A stretch of 64,000 nucleotides of DNA from Ottowia testudinis (GTDB lineage Bacteria > Pseudomonadota > Gammaproteobacteria > Burkholderiales > Burkholderiaceae_C). Shown here piece after piece: positions 47,841 to 56,381 of the stretch (its first letter is position 1; each line of letters starts with the position of its first letter). The notes under the pieces are model-generated. The model made no database searches, was not told where the DNA came from, and saw nothing but the letters and a program-made list of their open reading frames with translations. A program made the position numbers and the translations under genes. The DNA lies in NCBI RefSeq assembly GCF_017498525.1, contig NZ_CP071796.1, forward strand, positions 1,302,001 to 1,366,000, given 5' to 3'.

Positions 47841-48301
47841 GCGAGTTGCTCCTTCAGCAGCGCCATCTCCACCGCCACGCGCGCGGCATCGCGGCCTTTC
47901 TCGACCTGGCGGGCCACGGCCTGGGCCATGTTCTCGGTGGTGAGGATGGCGTTGGCGATCGGCAGCCCGCTGTCCAGCGCCACGCGCGTGACGCCGGCGC
48001 CCGATTCGTTGGCCACCAGCTCGAAGTGATACGTCTCGCCGCGGACGATGCAACCCAGTGCCACCAGCGCATCGAGGTTGCCGCGCTGCGTCAGCCATTG
48101 CAGCGCGCTGGGCACTTCCAACGCGCCGGGCACGGTAAGGTGGGTGATGTTTTCGGGCCGCACGCCCAGCGCCGTCAGTTCGGCGAGGCAGGCCGAGTGC
48201 AGTGCGTTGGTCACGCCTTCGTTGAAGCGCGCCTGCACGATGCCAACGCGCAGTTGGCGGCCGTCGAGCGGCGGGGCTTGTCCCTGGTCAGCGCCGAGCA
48301 T
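47837..48301 (-). CDS. ribH: 6,7-dimethyl-8-ribityllumazine synthase
   Basis: 154 residues. [20 protein letters not shown] binds the substrate, and [14 protein letters not shown] and [20 protein letters not shown] carry the active-site residues including the conserved His. It joins the pyrimidine intermediate and dihydroxybutanone phosphate to make lumazine in riboflavin synthesis, assembling into a capsid-like or decameric particle. It is 39 bases downstream of ribBA. Confidence 0.97.
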   Translation of the reverse strand: MLGADQGQAPPLDGRQLRVGIVQARFNEGVTNALHSACLAELTALGVRPENITHLTVPGALEVPSALQWLTQRGNLDALVALGCIVRGETYHFELVANESGAGVTRVALDSGLPIANAILTTENMAQAVARQVEKGRDAARVAVEMALLKEQLA

Positions 48302-48340
48302 TCGGTGGGTTCCTTGGTGGTTTGGTTGTGGCTGGGCGCG

Positions 48341-49477
48341 TTATCGGGCCGCCGTGTTCACGTATTCGACGACCTCCAGGCCATAGCCGCCGGCCATGCT
48401 GGGCAGCCGGCGCGGCGTGCCCATGACCTGCATGCGCTGCACGCCCAGATCGCGCAGGATTTGCGCGCCCACGCCGTAGCTGCGCAAATCCATGCGGCCT
48501 CGCTCGGGCGCGTGGGCGGCGCGCGCCGTACCTTTGAACTGCGCCAGCAACTGGGCCGCGTCCTCGCCGCAGTTGAGCAGCACGGCCACGCCGCGGCCCA
48601 CCTGCTGGATGTGCGCCAGCGCGGCGTGCAGGCTCCACGAATGCATGCCGCGCTCGAGCTCCAGCGCGTCCAGCACCGACAGCGGCTCGTGCACGCGCAC
48701 CGGCACCGCGTCGCCCGGCGCCCACTGGCCCATCACCAGCGCCAGATGCAGCTCACCGCTCGGCTTGTCGAGGTAGGCGTGGGCGACGAATTCGCCATGC
48801 GCGGTGCGCAGCGGGCGGGTGGCGGCTTTTTCGACCAGCGATTCGTGCTTGCTGCGGTGCTCGATCAGGTCGGCAATGGTGCCGATCTTCAGACCGTGCT
48901 GCGCCGCGAACTGCTGCAGATCGGGCAGGCGCGCCATGGTGCCGTCGTCTTTCATGATCTCGCAGATCACGGCGGCAGGGCTGCAGCCGGCCATGCCGGC
49001 CAGATCGCACCCTGCTTCGGTATGGCCGGCGCGCATCAGCACGCCGCCTTCCACCGCCTGCAACGGAAAGATGTGGCCCGGCTGCACCAGATCGGTGGCT
49101 TGGGCATGGGGCGCCACGGCGGCCTGCACGGTGCGGGCGCGGTCGGCGGCGCTGATGCCGGTGGTCACGCCCTCGGCCGCCTCGATGCTGACGGTGAAGG
49201 CGGTGCCCATCTTGGTGCCGTTGCGCGCCACCATGGGCGGCAGCGCCAGGCGCTCGCAGCGCTCGCGCGTGAGGGTGAGGCAGATCAGGCCGCGGCCGAA
49301 GCGCGCCATGAAGTTGATCGCCTCGGGCGTGACGTGGTCGGCGGCCAGCACCAGGTCGCCCTCGTTCTCGCGGTCTTCTTCATCGACCAGAATCACCATG
49401 CGGCCGGCGCGCAGTTCGGCAACGATGTCCTCGACCGGAGAAATGGCCGTGGGCGCGAGGGGGGCGGGGGCGTTCAT
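48341..49477 (-). CDS. ribBA: 3,4-dihydroxy-2-butanone 4-phosphate synthase with degenerate GTP cyclohydrolase II domain
   Basis: 378 residues. The RibB half is intact: [34 protein letters not shown] and [17 protein letters not shown]. The C-terminal RibA-like half has [24 protein letters not shown], where the three zinc cysteines of GTP cyclohydrolase II should lie; they are absent, so this half is probably inactive. Such RibBX-type proteins need a separate ribA, not present in the window. Start at 49477 ([12 protein letters not shown]). No FMN riboswitch was recognised upstream. Confidence 0.9.
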   Translation of the reverse strand: MNAPAPLAPTAISPVEDIVAELRAGRMVILVDEEDRENEGDLVLAADHVTPEAINFMARFGRGLICLTLTRERCERLALPPMVARNGTKMGTAFTVSIEAAEGVTTGISAADRARTVQAAVAPHAQATDLVQPGHIFPLQAVEGGVLMRAGHTEAGCDLAGMAGCSPAAVICEIMKDDGTMARLPDLQQFAAQHGLKIGTIADLIEHRSKHESLVEKAATRPLRTAHGEFVAHAYLDKPSGELHLALVMGQWAPGDAVPVRVHEPLSVLDALELERGMHSWSLHAALAHIQQVGRGVAVLLNCGEDAAQLLAQFKGTARAAHAPERGRMDLRSYGVGAQILRDLGVQRMQVMGTPRRLPSMAGGYGLEVVEYVNTAAR

Positions 49478-49609
49478 GGTGATGGCAAAGAGCTGGCGCG
49501 GCGGGCCCGCGCACCGCGCCAAGGCGCGCGGCGGTTGAAATCAAGCCCGGCATTATCCCCGCTTTGCATGGCCCGACCGCCGGCTGGCGATCGCGCACGC
49601 TTTCAGGAT

Positions 49610-49666
49610 ACTATGAAAAACGTAGCTGCTTGCGCTTGATGGACAAGCGCCAGAGCCCGATTTGGC
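49610..49666 (+). repeat. Dispersed palindromic repeat copy
   Basis: ACTATGAAAAACGTAGCTGC, then TTGCGCTTGATGGACAAGCG and CCAGAGCCCGATTTGG. The stem GCGCTTG/CAAGCGC is perfect with a five-base loop. In the divergent gap between ribBA and the AEC gene. Confidence 0.92.
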
Positions 49667-49696
49667 TTATAAACGCGGGCTTGCCAGCCGCTTGCC

Positions 49697-50650
49697 ATGA
49701 ACCTCGACCACCCCGTTGCCTCGTCCCTGTTGCCCGTGGTGCTGCTCATCGGTATCGGCTTTGTCGCCGGGCGGCTGAAGCTGATTCGCGGCGAGGCGGT
49801 GCGCGATCTGTCGAACCTGGTGTTTCTGGTGCTGGTGCAGGCGCTGCTGTTTCGCAGCATGGCGACGGCGCACCTGGAGCGGCTGGATCTCACCTCGGTG
49901 GCGCTGTACTACGTCGTGGCCGGCGCGATGTTCTTCGCGCTGTTGTTCATGCGCGGGCTGAACAGCCGCTCGGCCGTGCTGGCGCTGGCCTCGATCTTCA
50001 GCAACACGCTGATGATCGGCGTGCCGCTGGTGCAGCTGGCTTATGGCGAGGCGGCGCTGGTGAATCTGTTCACGCTGATTTCTATGCACGCGCTGGTGCT
50101 GCTGACGCTGGCGACCATCGTGATCGAACTGCTGGTGGCGCGCGAGCAGGCCGCCGCCGGGCAGGCGGCGCCGCGCCATATCGCCTTGACCGTCGCGCAG
50201 GCGGTGAAGAACGCGGTGCTGCACCCGGTGCCGCTGCCGATCATCGCGGGCTTTCTGTATTCGCTGACCGGCTGGGGGCTGGCGCCGGTGGTCGAGCGGC
50301 CTTTGAAGCTGCTGGGCGACGCCTTCGGCCCGGTGGCGCTGGTGCTGGTGGGGGTGACGCTGGCGCAGACGGCGATTGGGCGGCATCTGAAGGGCGCGCT
50401 GGTGATCTCGGCGCTGAAGACGGTGGTGCACCCGCTGCTGATGTGGGCGGCGGGGCGCGCGCTGGGGCTGTCGGGGCTGCCGCTGACGGTGATGGTGGTG
50501 GCGGCCGCGTTGCCGGTGGGGGCGAACGTGTTTTTGTTTTCGCAGCGCTATCACAAGGCGGAGGATCTGGTGACGGCGAGTGTGGCGGTGTCGACGGTGA
50601 TGGCGGTGGGGACGGTGTCGGTGGTGATGGGGTTGTTGACGAGGGTTTGA
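49697..50650 (+). CDS. AEC-family (auxin efflux carrier-like) transporter
   Basis: 317 residues, about ten membrane segments in two halves. FRSMATAHLERLD, ASIFSNTLMIGVPLVQLAYG and ALPVGANVFLFSQRYHKAED are the conserved stretches of bacterial AEC permeases. Family members carry malonate, malate or other carboxylates; the substrate is unknown. The gene is unusually rich in GTG codons toward the 3' end. It starts 219 bases from the divergent ribBA start. Confidence 0.9.
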   Translation: MNLDHPVASSLLPVVLLIGIGFVAGRLKLIRGEAVRDLSNLVFLVLVQALLFRSMATAHLERLDLTSVALYYVVAGAMFFALLFMRGLNSRSAVLALASIFSNTLMIGVPLVQLAYGEAALVNLFTLISMHALVLLTLATIVIELLVAREQAAAGQAAPRHIALTVAQAVKNAVLHPVPLPIIAGFLYSLTGWGLAPVVERPLKLLGDAFGPVALVLVGVTLAQTAIGRHLKGALVISALKTVVHPLLMWAAGRALGLSGLPLTVMVVAAALPVGANVFLFSQRYHKAEDLVTASVAVSTVMAVGTVSVVMGLLTRV

Positions 50651-50651
50651 G

Positions 50652-50711
50652 CGTTTTTGGGGATTGGCGCTGGTGGGGAAAGCGCGAGCAGCTATTGAAA
50701 TGATAGTTTTT
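50652..50711 (-). repeat. Dispersed palindromic repeat copy
   Basis: TTTTTGGGGATTGGCGCTGG, then TGGGGAAAGCGCGAGCAGCT and ATTGAAATGATAG. Immediately after the AEC stop. Confidence 0.88.
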
Positions 50712-50755
50712 TGGGGTGGAGGCGTTGTCGGCCGGGAGTTCGCCCCGGCGGGCGA

Positions 50756-50787
50756 CCTACTTTCTTTGCTCCGCCAAAGAAAGTAGG
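50756..50787. repeat. CCTACTTTCTTTG palindromic element
   Basis: Arms CCTACTTTCTTTG and CAAAGAAAGTAGG are exact complements of 13 bases with a six-base loop, followed by CAAAGAAAGGCGG. This is a widely seen proteobacterial intergenic palindrome. Confidence 0.85.
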
Positions 50788-50950
50788 CAAAGAAAGGCGG
50801 CCCCACTGGCCGTGTCCCTCCGCTTCGCTGCGGGCAACCTGCGATGCTCGGGTGTGGGGCGGCGCTGCCGAACTCGCTTCGCGCTGCGCGCTCCGCTCAG
50901 ACAGCGGCAGCGAGTCAGAGCACGAAGCGCATGCTTCGCTGCACCCGCCC

Positions 50951-51240
50951 CACGCCCTGCGCTTCTCGGCACGGCCAGAAGGGGGTTAAAGCCCATACGG
51001 GCCATCGCTGCGCTCGGCCTCGGGATTGCGGATGGCCATCGCTTCATTCGCCATGGGGTATTGCCCCTTCCCCGCTGGGGAAGGCAGGGATGGGGGCTGC
51101 CCCGTTCGCCCACCGCATGCGGTCGGCCCTCACCCCAACCCTCCCCAGCGGGGAGGGAGGAAAACCCGGGGCCGAGCGCAGCGATGGCCTGTGTGCGGTG
51201 CTCCGATTCCCTCTGCCCGTGCCGAGAAGCGCAGGGCGTG
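50951..51240. repeat. Large nested inverted repeat
   Basis: Outer arms at 50951-50974 and 51217-51240 are exact 24-base complements (beginning CACGCCCTGCGCTTCTCGGC). Inner arms near 51001-51022 and 51168-51190 share GGCCATCGCTGCGCTCGGCC. Between them CCTTCCCCGCTGGGGAAGG and CCTCCCCAGCGGGGAGG form further stems. Confidence 0.8.
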
Positions 51241-51337
51241 TGGCGGGCCGGCAGCGCAGCATGCCGGCTTCGTGCACTGACTCGCCGCCGGGCGCACATC
51301 CCGGCCAGCCGCGCACCCAACACCCCACCCACAACTG

Positions 51338-51395
51338 CAAAAACCATAGCTGCCAGCGCACGCCAGACCAGCGCCAAAGCCACCTTCAGCTTATG
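51338..51395 (+). repeat. Dispersed palindromic repeat, degenerate copy
   Basis: GCAAAAACCATAGCTGCCAG, then CGCACGCCAGACCAGCGCCA and AAGCCACCTTCAG. Just downstream of the pdxH stop. Confidence 0.65.
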
Positions 51396-51423
51396 AACCC
51401 GCAAGCAGCCAGCGACTGCCCGC

Positions 51424-52062
51424 TCACGGCGCCAACCGCTCCCGCACCCACCCCTCACCCTCGCGCCGATACCGCAGCCGATCATGCAGCCGGCTCTTGC
51501 GCCCCTGCCAGAATTCCCAGCGATCAGCCTTCAAACGGTAGCCGCCCCAGTGCGGCGGGCGCGGTGGCTGAAGCAGGTACTTGGCGCCCACCTTGGCCGC
51601 CTCGGCCACCAGCCACGCACGGCCGGGAATGACCTGGCTTTGCGGACTGGCCCAGGCGCCGACGCGGCTGTCGAGCGGGCGGCTGGCGAAGTAGGCGTCG
51701 CTTTCGGCGTCGTCCACCTTCTCGACCACACCTTCGATGCGCACCACCCGCTCCAGCTCGACCCAGTGAAACTGCAGCGCGGCGAACGGGTTGCCCGCCA
51801 GCTCCAGCCCCTTGCGGCCCTGGTAGTTGGTGTACCAGACGATGCCGCGCGCGTCGAAATCCTTGATGAGCACGATGCGCGTGCTGGGCCGCAGATCGCT
51901 GCCCACGGTCGCCAGGGTCATGGCGTTGGGCTCGGGCACTTCGGACTTTCGTGCTTCGTCAAACCACTGGGCGAACTGCGCCAGCGGGTCGGCGTGGCTG
52001 GCGTCCTCGGACAGTTCGGCGCGTTCGTAGCTTTTGCGCAGGTGGGCGATGTCTGGGGTCAT
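51424..52062 (-). CDS. pdxH: Pyridoxamine 5'-phosphate oxidase
   Basis: 212 residues from 52062 ([19 protein letters not shown]). FMN-binding blocks [19 protein letters not shown] and [15 protein letters not shown], and the C-terminal [20 protein letters not shown] with LHDRLRY, are typical. It oxidises PNP or PMP to pyridoxal phosphate. It is 17 bases downstream of the chaC gene. Confidence 0.96.
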   Translation of the reverse strand: MTPDIAHLRKSYERAELSEDASHADPLAQFAQWFDEARKSEVPEPNAMTLATVGSDLRPSTRIVLIKDFDARGIVWYTNYQGRKGLELAGNPFAALQFHWVELERVVRIEGVVEKVDDAESDAYFASRPLDSRVGAWASPQSQVIPGRAWLVAEAAKVGAKYLLQPPRPPHWGGYRLKADRWEFWQGRKSRLHDRLRYRREGEGWVRERLAP

Positions 52063-52079
52063 GGTGCGGTGTGAAAAAA

Positions 52080-52715
52080 TCAGGCGTCGGGGTGGTCCGC
52101 CAGCGCCAGCAGGGCGCCAAGGCGGCGGTCGTGGATGCCGTGCGCGCGCAGCGTGTCCAGTGTCTGGCGCGCGTAGTCCAGCGTGCTGCCGTAGCGGCCG
52201 CGGGCGTGGCGGAAGATGTGGCGGTATTGCTCGGGCGCCAGCACGCCTGCGTGCGACGGGCTGCGGCGCGCCAGCGTGAAGGCCAACGCCCGCACCGTGC
52301 CGTGCGGCGTGGCGCAGGGCAGCCAGCGTGCGTCGTACACGCCGCTGGGCTGCTCGCGCGCCCACAGGGTGTCCAGCACGCCGTCGGCCTGTGCATGTGG
52401 CACGCGATACACCACGCCTTGGCAGCTGCCGCCCGGCAGCAGGGCGAACACCAGGCCGGGCACCTCGGGCGTGCCGCGGTTGACGCGGCTCCACATGGCC
52501 AGCGCGCGGTGCCAGCCGTGGATGCGCGTGGTGTGGCGTTCGGTGAAATCGAAATCCGGCCGCCAGATCAGCGAGGCGTAGCCGAAGATCCAAAGATCGG
52601 GCGGCGTGCCCGCATGCCGGTGCCAGCGCGCGCGCGCCTGGGCCAGCAGCCGCTCGGGATCGCGCCCGGGCGGGCGCAGGTGCTGGTAGGGCGCAAAGGC
52701 GTCAGCGGGGCGCAT
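52080..52715 (-). CDS. chaC: ChaC-type gamma-glutamylcyclotransferase
   Basis: 211 residues. The substrate loop [16 protein letters not shown] corresponds to the YGSLIW-type motif; [17 protein letters not shown] contains the catalytic glutamate. ChaC enzymes cleave glutathione to 5-oxoproline and Cys-Gly. The gene is divergent from the OmpA-like gene with 44 bases between starts, and pdxH follows on the same strand. Confidence 0.9.
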   Translation of the reverse strand: MRPADAFAPYQHLRPPGRDPERLLAQARARWHRHAGTPPDLWIFGYASLIWRPDFDFTERHTTRIHGWHRALAMWSRVNRGTPEVPGLVFALLPGGSCQGVVYRVPHAQADGVLDTLWAREQPSGVYDARWLPCATPHGTVRALAFTLARRSPSHAGVLAPEQYRHIFRHARGRYGSTLDYARQTLDTLRAHGIHDRRLGALLALADHPDA

Positions 52716-52759
52716 GGCCGGACTTTATACAATTGACCGATTCAATTGGAGCGAAACTC

Positions 52760-53308
52760 ATGAGTGACGAGCGAGAGAACGAGGAACGCGGCGTGGTCTG
52801 GGCCGTGCTGATCGGCGTGGTGCTGCTGGCGGTGAGCCTGGCCATTGGCATGGGGCTGTACCGGACCGGCAAGGGGGCCGCGCCCTCTGCTGGCGCGCCA
52901 GCCGCTGCCGCGCCGCCAGCCAGCGGCGTGGGCTTGTCGCCTGGCGTGGCCAGCGCGGGTGCAGGCGCGGCGGTGGCCGATGGCCCCAGCATCAAGATCG
53001 AGGGCAATGTGGTCAAGTTCTACTTCGCCAGCGGCAAGGACGAGTTGGCGCGCGGCGCCGCCGAGGCCCTGGGCGATGTGGTGCGCGGCGTGGCGGCAGG
53101 CAAGAAGGCGGTCATCAGCGGCTACCACGACGTCACCGGCGATCCGGCCAAGAACGAGGAGCTGGCCAAGCAGCGCGCCCTGCGCGTGCGCGACGCGCTG
53201 ACGGCGCTGGGCATTGGCGAGGACAAGCTCGATCTGCGCAAGCCCGCGGTGACCACCGCCGACGGCAGCAACGCCGAGGCGCGGCGCGTCGAGGTGACGC
53301 TGGAGTAA
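52760..53308 (+). CDS. OmpA-family protein with N-terminal membrane anchor
   Basis: 182 residues from 52760, with GGAG eight bases upstream. A short charged N-terminus is followed by one membrane segment (about 14-35), an alanine/glycine/proline linker, and an OmpA-like peptidoglycan-binding domain with VVKFYFASGKDELARGAAEA and a later QRALRVRDALTALGIGEDKL. The anchor implies an inner-membrane protein reaching the peptidoglycan, rather than an outer-membrane lipoprotein such as Pal. A strong terminator follows at 53330. Confidence 0.88.
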   Translation: MSDERENEERGVVWAVLIGVVLLAVSLAIGMGLYRTGKGAAPSAGAPAAAAPPASGVGLSPGVASAGAGAAVADGPSIKIEGNVVKFYFASGKDELARGAAEALGDVVRGVAAGKKAVISGYHDVTGDPAKNEELAKQRALRVRDALTALGIGEDKLDLRKPAVTTADGSNAEARRVEVTLE

Positions 53309-53329
53309 GCGCGCCCGGAGCGTGCCTCA

Positions 53330-53356
53330 AAAAAACCGGCCTCGGCCGGTTTTTTG
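53330..53356. terminator. Rho-independent terminator of the OmpA-like gene
   Basis: AAAAAACCGGCC-TC-GGCCGGTTTTTT, a symmetrical hairpin with flanking A- and T-runs, 21 bases past the stop; it may work in both directions. Confidence 0.92.
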
Positions 53357-53376
53357 ATGCCTGCGGCGCGTGGCGA

Positions 53377-53440
53377 TCGCTATATTATTTATAGCTTTTA
53401 GCGCCTTCTGTATAAGCGCTAGCGGCCGATTTGATTCAAA
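53377..53440 (+). repeat. Dispersed palindromic repeat copy
   Basis: CTATATTATTTATAGCTTTT, then AGCGCCTTCTGTATAAGCGC and TAGCGGCCGATTTGATT. Between the OmpA-like and CYTH-CHAD gene ends. Confidence 0.85.
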
Positions 53441-53444
53441 GTCG

Positions 53445-54947
53445 TCAATCGCCCGCCAGGCGCCCGGCCGCCACGCCGCGCAGAAAACCCAGGATGCCGG
53501 CGTGCACGCCCAGCGGCGCCAGCAGCGTGGCCAGCAGCATCAAGTCGCGCGCGGCGCCGATGCTGGTTTGCAGCTCGGTGGCCTGGTCTTGCCAGCGGCG
53601 CGTGCGCTCGCGCGGCAGCACGGCGCGCAGGGCTTCGAGCACGTAGCGCGTGCGCTTGGCCAGCAGCCGCACGTTGTGCTGGTGTTCAATGCCTTCCTCG
53701 GTTTGAAGGTCGGCGTCCTGCATTTCCTTGACTTCGGTGGCCAGGCGCTGGTGCAGGCGCTTGGTGCGCGCGGCGGCCCAGCCATCGATGTTCTGCGCGG
53801 CCAGCTCGGCCGTCCAGGCGGCTTGGGGCAGCGCGTGCAGCCAGCGCTCCAGTTGCAGCAGCGCCTGGCCGGTGGCGGGGCTTTGCAGCGCGCCCAGCAG
53901 GCGGGTGCGGCGCAGGCCGCGTTCGGCCTGCACGGCGGCTTCCATGGTTTGCCAATCGGTGGCGCGCTCGGGGTCGCCAGCGATGTAGGCGTCGGCCCAT
54001 TGGGGCAGGCTTTCGAGCCCGGCGACGTCAAAGTCGCGCACGGCGCCCAGCGCATTGAGCAGCGGACGCAGCGGCGCGGTGTCGGGCGGGCGGTATTCGG
54101 CCAGCAGGGGCTTGAACAGCCACAGCGCGCTGCGCCAGCGGCGCCACCCCACGCGCGCCTGGTGCACCAGCTCGGGGTTGTCGAAGTGCAGGATGCCGCC
54201 CAGGTTCTCGACAAACTGGCCCAGCATCTCGCCCAGCACGGCTTGGGCGGCGTGCAGCACGGGCAGCTCGGCCGCCAGGTCGAGCTTGCGCGCGCGGCGC
54301 GGCGCCCGGGCAGTGCCGTCGAGCAGGCGCCAGCCGCGCTCGGCCTTGCTGACGGGCGAGGGCAGCACGGGCAACCGCGCGGCGATGTGATCAGCCAGCT
54401 CGAACAGGGCGTCGGGCCGGCCCTTGAGCAGCTCCAGCTCCAGTTCGTACAGCGCTGTGTGTTCGCCGCCGGCGCGCACGCCGCCCAAGTCCAGTGCCAC
54501 CTCGATCAGGCTGCCGTCTTCGGCGGTGAACAAGCGCAACGTGCGCACTGTCTCGGTTTCGAAACACGGCGCGAGCTGGGCGAACAGCTGGCCGTCGGTG
54601 TCGATGCCCGGCCAGGGCGTGCCTTGCAGGGCGATGGGATCGAGCTGGCCGCTGCGCACCGTGGCTTCCCACTCGCCGCGCTGGCTCAAGGCGCCATCGG
54701 TGCCGCCGGCCGTTTTGAAGGTTTGGATCCAGCGCGCGCGGCCGCCGGCTTGGCGCAGGCTGCGCAGGCGCAGCACGGCCTGGGCCCGGCGCAGGTGCTG
54801 ATCGGGCGTGTCGAAATAGATGTTCTTCAGGCGCTGCTCGGTCGGCGCCAGCCCGGCCAGGGCGGGCAAGGCGGTCAGTTGCGCGGCGATCGTCTTTGGG
54901 TCGACGCCGGGCAAGGCGAGCTTGAGTTCAATTTCGGCGCTGGACAT
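53445..54947 (-). CDS. CYTH-CHAD domain protein (YgiF-like triphosphatase)
   Basis: 500 residues from 54947. The CYTH domain (1-200) begins MSSAEIELKLAL, giving the ExExK metal and triphosphate motif, and continues with the IYFDTPDQHLRRAQAVLRLR strand pair. The CHAD domain (about 225-490) has VHQARVGWRRWRSALWLFKP and ALGAVRDFDVAGLE with conserved histidines for polyphosphate binding. E. coli YgiF of the same layout hydrolyses inorganic triphosphate. Stand-alone gene flanked by repeat copies on both sides. Confidence 0.92.
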   Translation of the reverse strand: MSSAEIELKLALPGVDPKTIAAQLTALPALAGLAPTEQRLKNIYFDTPDQHLRRAQAVLRLRSLRQAGGRARWIQTFKTAGGTDGALSQRGEWEATVRSGQLDPIALQGTPWPGIDTDGQLFAQLAPCFETETVRTLRLFTAEDGSLIEVALDLGGVRAGGEHTALYELELELLKGRPDALFELADHIAARLPVLPSPVSKAERGWRLLDGTARAPRRARKLDLAAELPVLHAAQAVLGEMLGQFVENLGGILHFDNPELVHQARVGWRRWRSALWLFKPLLAEYRPPDTAPLRPLLNALGAVRDFDVAGLESLPQWADAYIAGDPERATDWQTMEAAVQAERGLRRTRLLGALQSPATGQALLQLERWLHALPQAAWTAELAAQNIDGWAAARTKRLHQRLATEVKEMQDADLQTEEGIEHQHNVRLLAKRTRYVLEALRAVLPRERTRRWQDQATELQTSIGAARDLMLLATLLAPLGVHAGILGFLRGVAAGRLAGD

Positions 54948-54950
54948 GGG

Positions 54951-55049
54951 TTTTATTTCCATAGCGGCTTGCGCGCGGCCAGCCTTGGTTTCAAAAGAAA
55001 AACATCTGAAATCATTGACTGAAAAGCGCGAGCAGCTATGAAATTCAAA
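54951..55049. repeat. Dispersed palindromic repeat, two copies head to tail in opposite orientation
   Basis: First copy ATTTCCATAGCGGCTTGCGC (plus orientation) and second GACTGAAAAGCGCGAGCAGC with TATGAAATTC (minus orientation), filling the gap between the CYTH-CHAD start and the gloA stop. Confidence 0.8.
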
Positions 55050-55053
55050 GCCA

Positions 55054-55467
55054 TCAACGCAGGCCCTGGCCCGCGCCACTGGCGCCGCGCTGGATCAGCT
55101 CGATCTTGTAGCCGTCGGGGTCGGTGACGAAGGCGATCACGGTGCTGCCGCCCTTGACCGGGCCGGCTTCGCGCGTGACGTTGCCGCCGGCGGCCTTGAT
55201 CTTCTCGCAGGCCGCGTAGGCGTCGGGCACGCCGATGGCGATGTGGCCGTAGGCGGTGCCCATGTCGTACTGCTCGGTGCCCCAGTTGTAGGTCAGCTCG
55301 ATCTCGGCCTGGCCGGGGTTGCCGCCGTCGAAGCCCAGAAAGGCCAGCGAATACTTGTACTCGGGGTTTTCGGACGTGCGCAGCAGCTGCATGCCGAGCA
55401 CCTGGGTGTAGAAGTCGATGGCGCGCTGGAGATGGCCCACGCGCAACATGGTGTGCAGGATTCTCAT
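55054..55467 (-). CDS. gloA: Lactoylglutathione lyase (glyoxalase I)
   Basis: 137 residues from 55467 ([20 protein letters not shown]). Metal ligands line up with the E. coli nickel enzyme: His5, Glu57, His75 and Glu123, and the sequence is close to E. coli GloA over its whole length ([30 protein letters not shown]). It converts the methylglyoxal-glutathione hemithioacetal to S-lactoylglutathione. A start three codons earlier is possible. Confidence 0.97.
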   Translation of the reverse strand: MRILHTMLRVGHLQRAIDFYTQVLGMQLLRTSENPEYKYSLAFLGFDGGNPGQAEIELTYNWGTEQYDMGTAYGHIAIGVPDAYAACEKIKAAGGNVTREAGPVKGGSTVIAFVTDPDGYKIELIQRGASGAGQGLR

Positions 55468-55528
55468 GCGCTCCATTGTGCCGCCTGCGTGTGACGTTCG
55501 CCGATCGGATGGGTGCACCCGCATCGGC

Positions 55529-55684
55529 ATGAACCTGTTCATCCTCCAGAAGCTGGCCCGGGACGGGCCCTGCATCGAGACGGCCAAGGGCGACATGCCC
55601 TTTTTGGCGTCAGACTTTCTGCGCATCGCGCTGCTGGTGGCGGCTCCGGTCATCAGCCTGGTGCTGGTGCGGGCCAGTGGTTGA
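55529..55684 (+). pseudogene. Probable 3' remnant of a TRAP transporter large permease (DctM)
   Basis: The open frame [16 protein letters not shown] then [20 protein letters not shown] and LVLVRASG resembles the last 50 residues of DctM-type permeases (PxGxNLF...PFL...P.lsL pattern). No upstream part of such a gene is present in the window; the preceding bases belong to the gloA promoter side. Reading it as a small membrane protein of about 51 residues is the alternative. Confidence 0.45.
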
Positions 55685-55739
55685 GAACGCACTGGCCCGA
55701 CCGCGCCAGCCAGCCCGGGGCCACCCGATTGCTTGCAAG

Positions 55740-55794
55740 AAAAATGTGCCGCCAGCGCTTTTTCAGCAAGCGCGGGGAGCTATCAAAAGAAGAG
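55740..55794 (-). repeat. Dispersed palindromic repeat copy
   Basis: AAAAATGTGCCGCCAGCGCT, then TTTTCAGCAAGCGCGGGGAG and CTATCAAAAGAAG. Between the DctM remnant and the thioesterase stop. Confidence 0.82.
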
Positions 55795-55809
55795 TGCCAC
55801 GCGCCGCGT

Positions 55810-56355
55810 TCAGCCCGTGGGCAGATCGAACACCAGGCAAGTCGTGGTCGCGTGCGCGTACAGCGTTCCGTCCGGCCCCACCAGCCGCGCCTCGGCCGTG
55901 GCCAGCTGGCGGCCGCAGTGGATCACCTGGCCTTCGGCACGCACGCGCGGCACCTTGGGCGTGATGGCCTTGACCAGGTTCACGCCCAGCTCGGCCGTGG
56001 TGTAGCCGCGGCCGGGCGGCATCATGGTGTGCACCGCGCAGCCCAGGGCCGAATCCAGCAGCGTGGCAAACCAGCCGCCATGCACCGTGCCCATGGGGTT
56101 GAACAGCCGAGGCCCCGGCGTACCCTGAAACACCGCGCGGCCCTTGTCCACCTCCACCAGCATGAAGTCCAGCGTCTTGGCGATGGGCGCGTAAGGCGCT
56201 TCGCCGCTCAGCATGGCCTGCATTAGTTCCAGCCCGCTCATGCCGATCACCTGATCCATGCGCGTCACGCCCGGGCCCGGGCCTTTTTCAAGGCGTTCGA
56301 CGATCGCCTTTTCCTCGGCGAGCCATTGGTCAAGGTGGTTTTGGGATGAAGTCAT
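55810..56355 (-). CDS. PaaI-family acyl-CoA thioesterase
   Basis: 181 residues, hot-dog fold. The signature FNPMGTVHGGWFATLLDSAL contains the HGG motif of PaaI-type thioesterases, and GRGYTTAELGVNLVKAITPK follows as usual. An N-terminal helical extension of about 35 residues (EEKAIVERLEKG) precedes the domain. It hydrolyses acyl-CoA of unknown chain type in the cytoplasm. The start at 56355 lies 26 bases after the hydrolase gene stop. Confidence 0.9.
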   Translation of the reverse strand: MTSSQNHLDQWLAEEKAIVERLEKGPGPGVTRMDQVIGMSGLELMQAMLSGEAPYAPIAKTLDFMLVEVDKGRAVFQGTPGPRLFNPMGTVHGGWFATLLDSALGCAVHTMMPPGRGYTTAELGVNLVKAITPKVPRVRAEGQVIHCGRQLATAEARLVGPDGTLYAHATTTCLVFDLPTG

Positions 56356-56381
56356 GGTGGGGTTGGAGGCAAGGGCGTTTT

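Larger units (their letters stand above)
50651..51423. other. 773-base non-coding gap made of nested repeats
   Basis: No convincing gene: open frames on both strands lack ribosome binding sites and protein-like composition. It holds two dispersed repeat copies (50652-50711, 51338-51395), the AAAGAAAGTAGG palindrome (50756-50787) and a large inverted-repeat structure (50951-51240). Confidence 0.75.

Noticed and set aside
49478-49696. Possible FMN riboswitch upstream of ribBA
   Set aside because: The conserved RFN-element boxes could not be found; the gap holds only a dispersed repeat copy and ordinary promoter-sized sequence.
50716-51632. Several 200-260-codon frames in the gap after the AEC gene
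   Set aside because: They run through palindromic repeats, overlap each other on both strands, and one enters pdxH antisense; no ribosome binding sites or domains.
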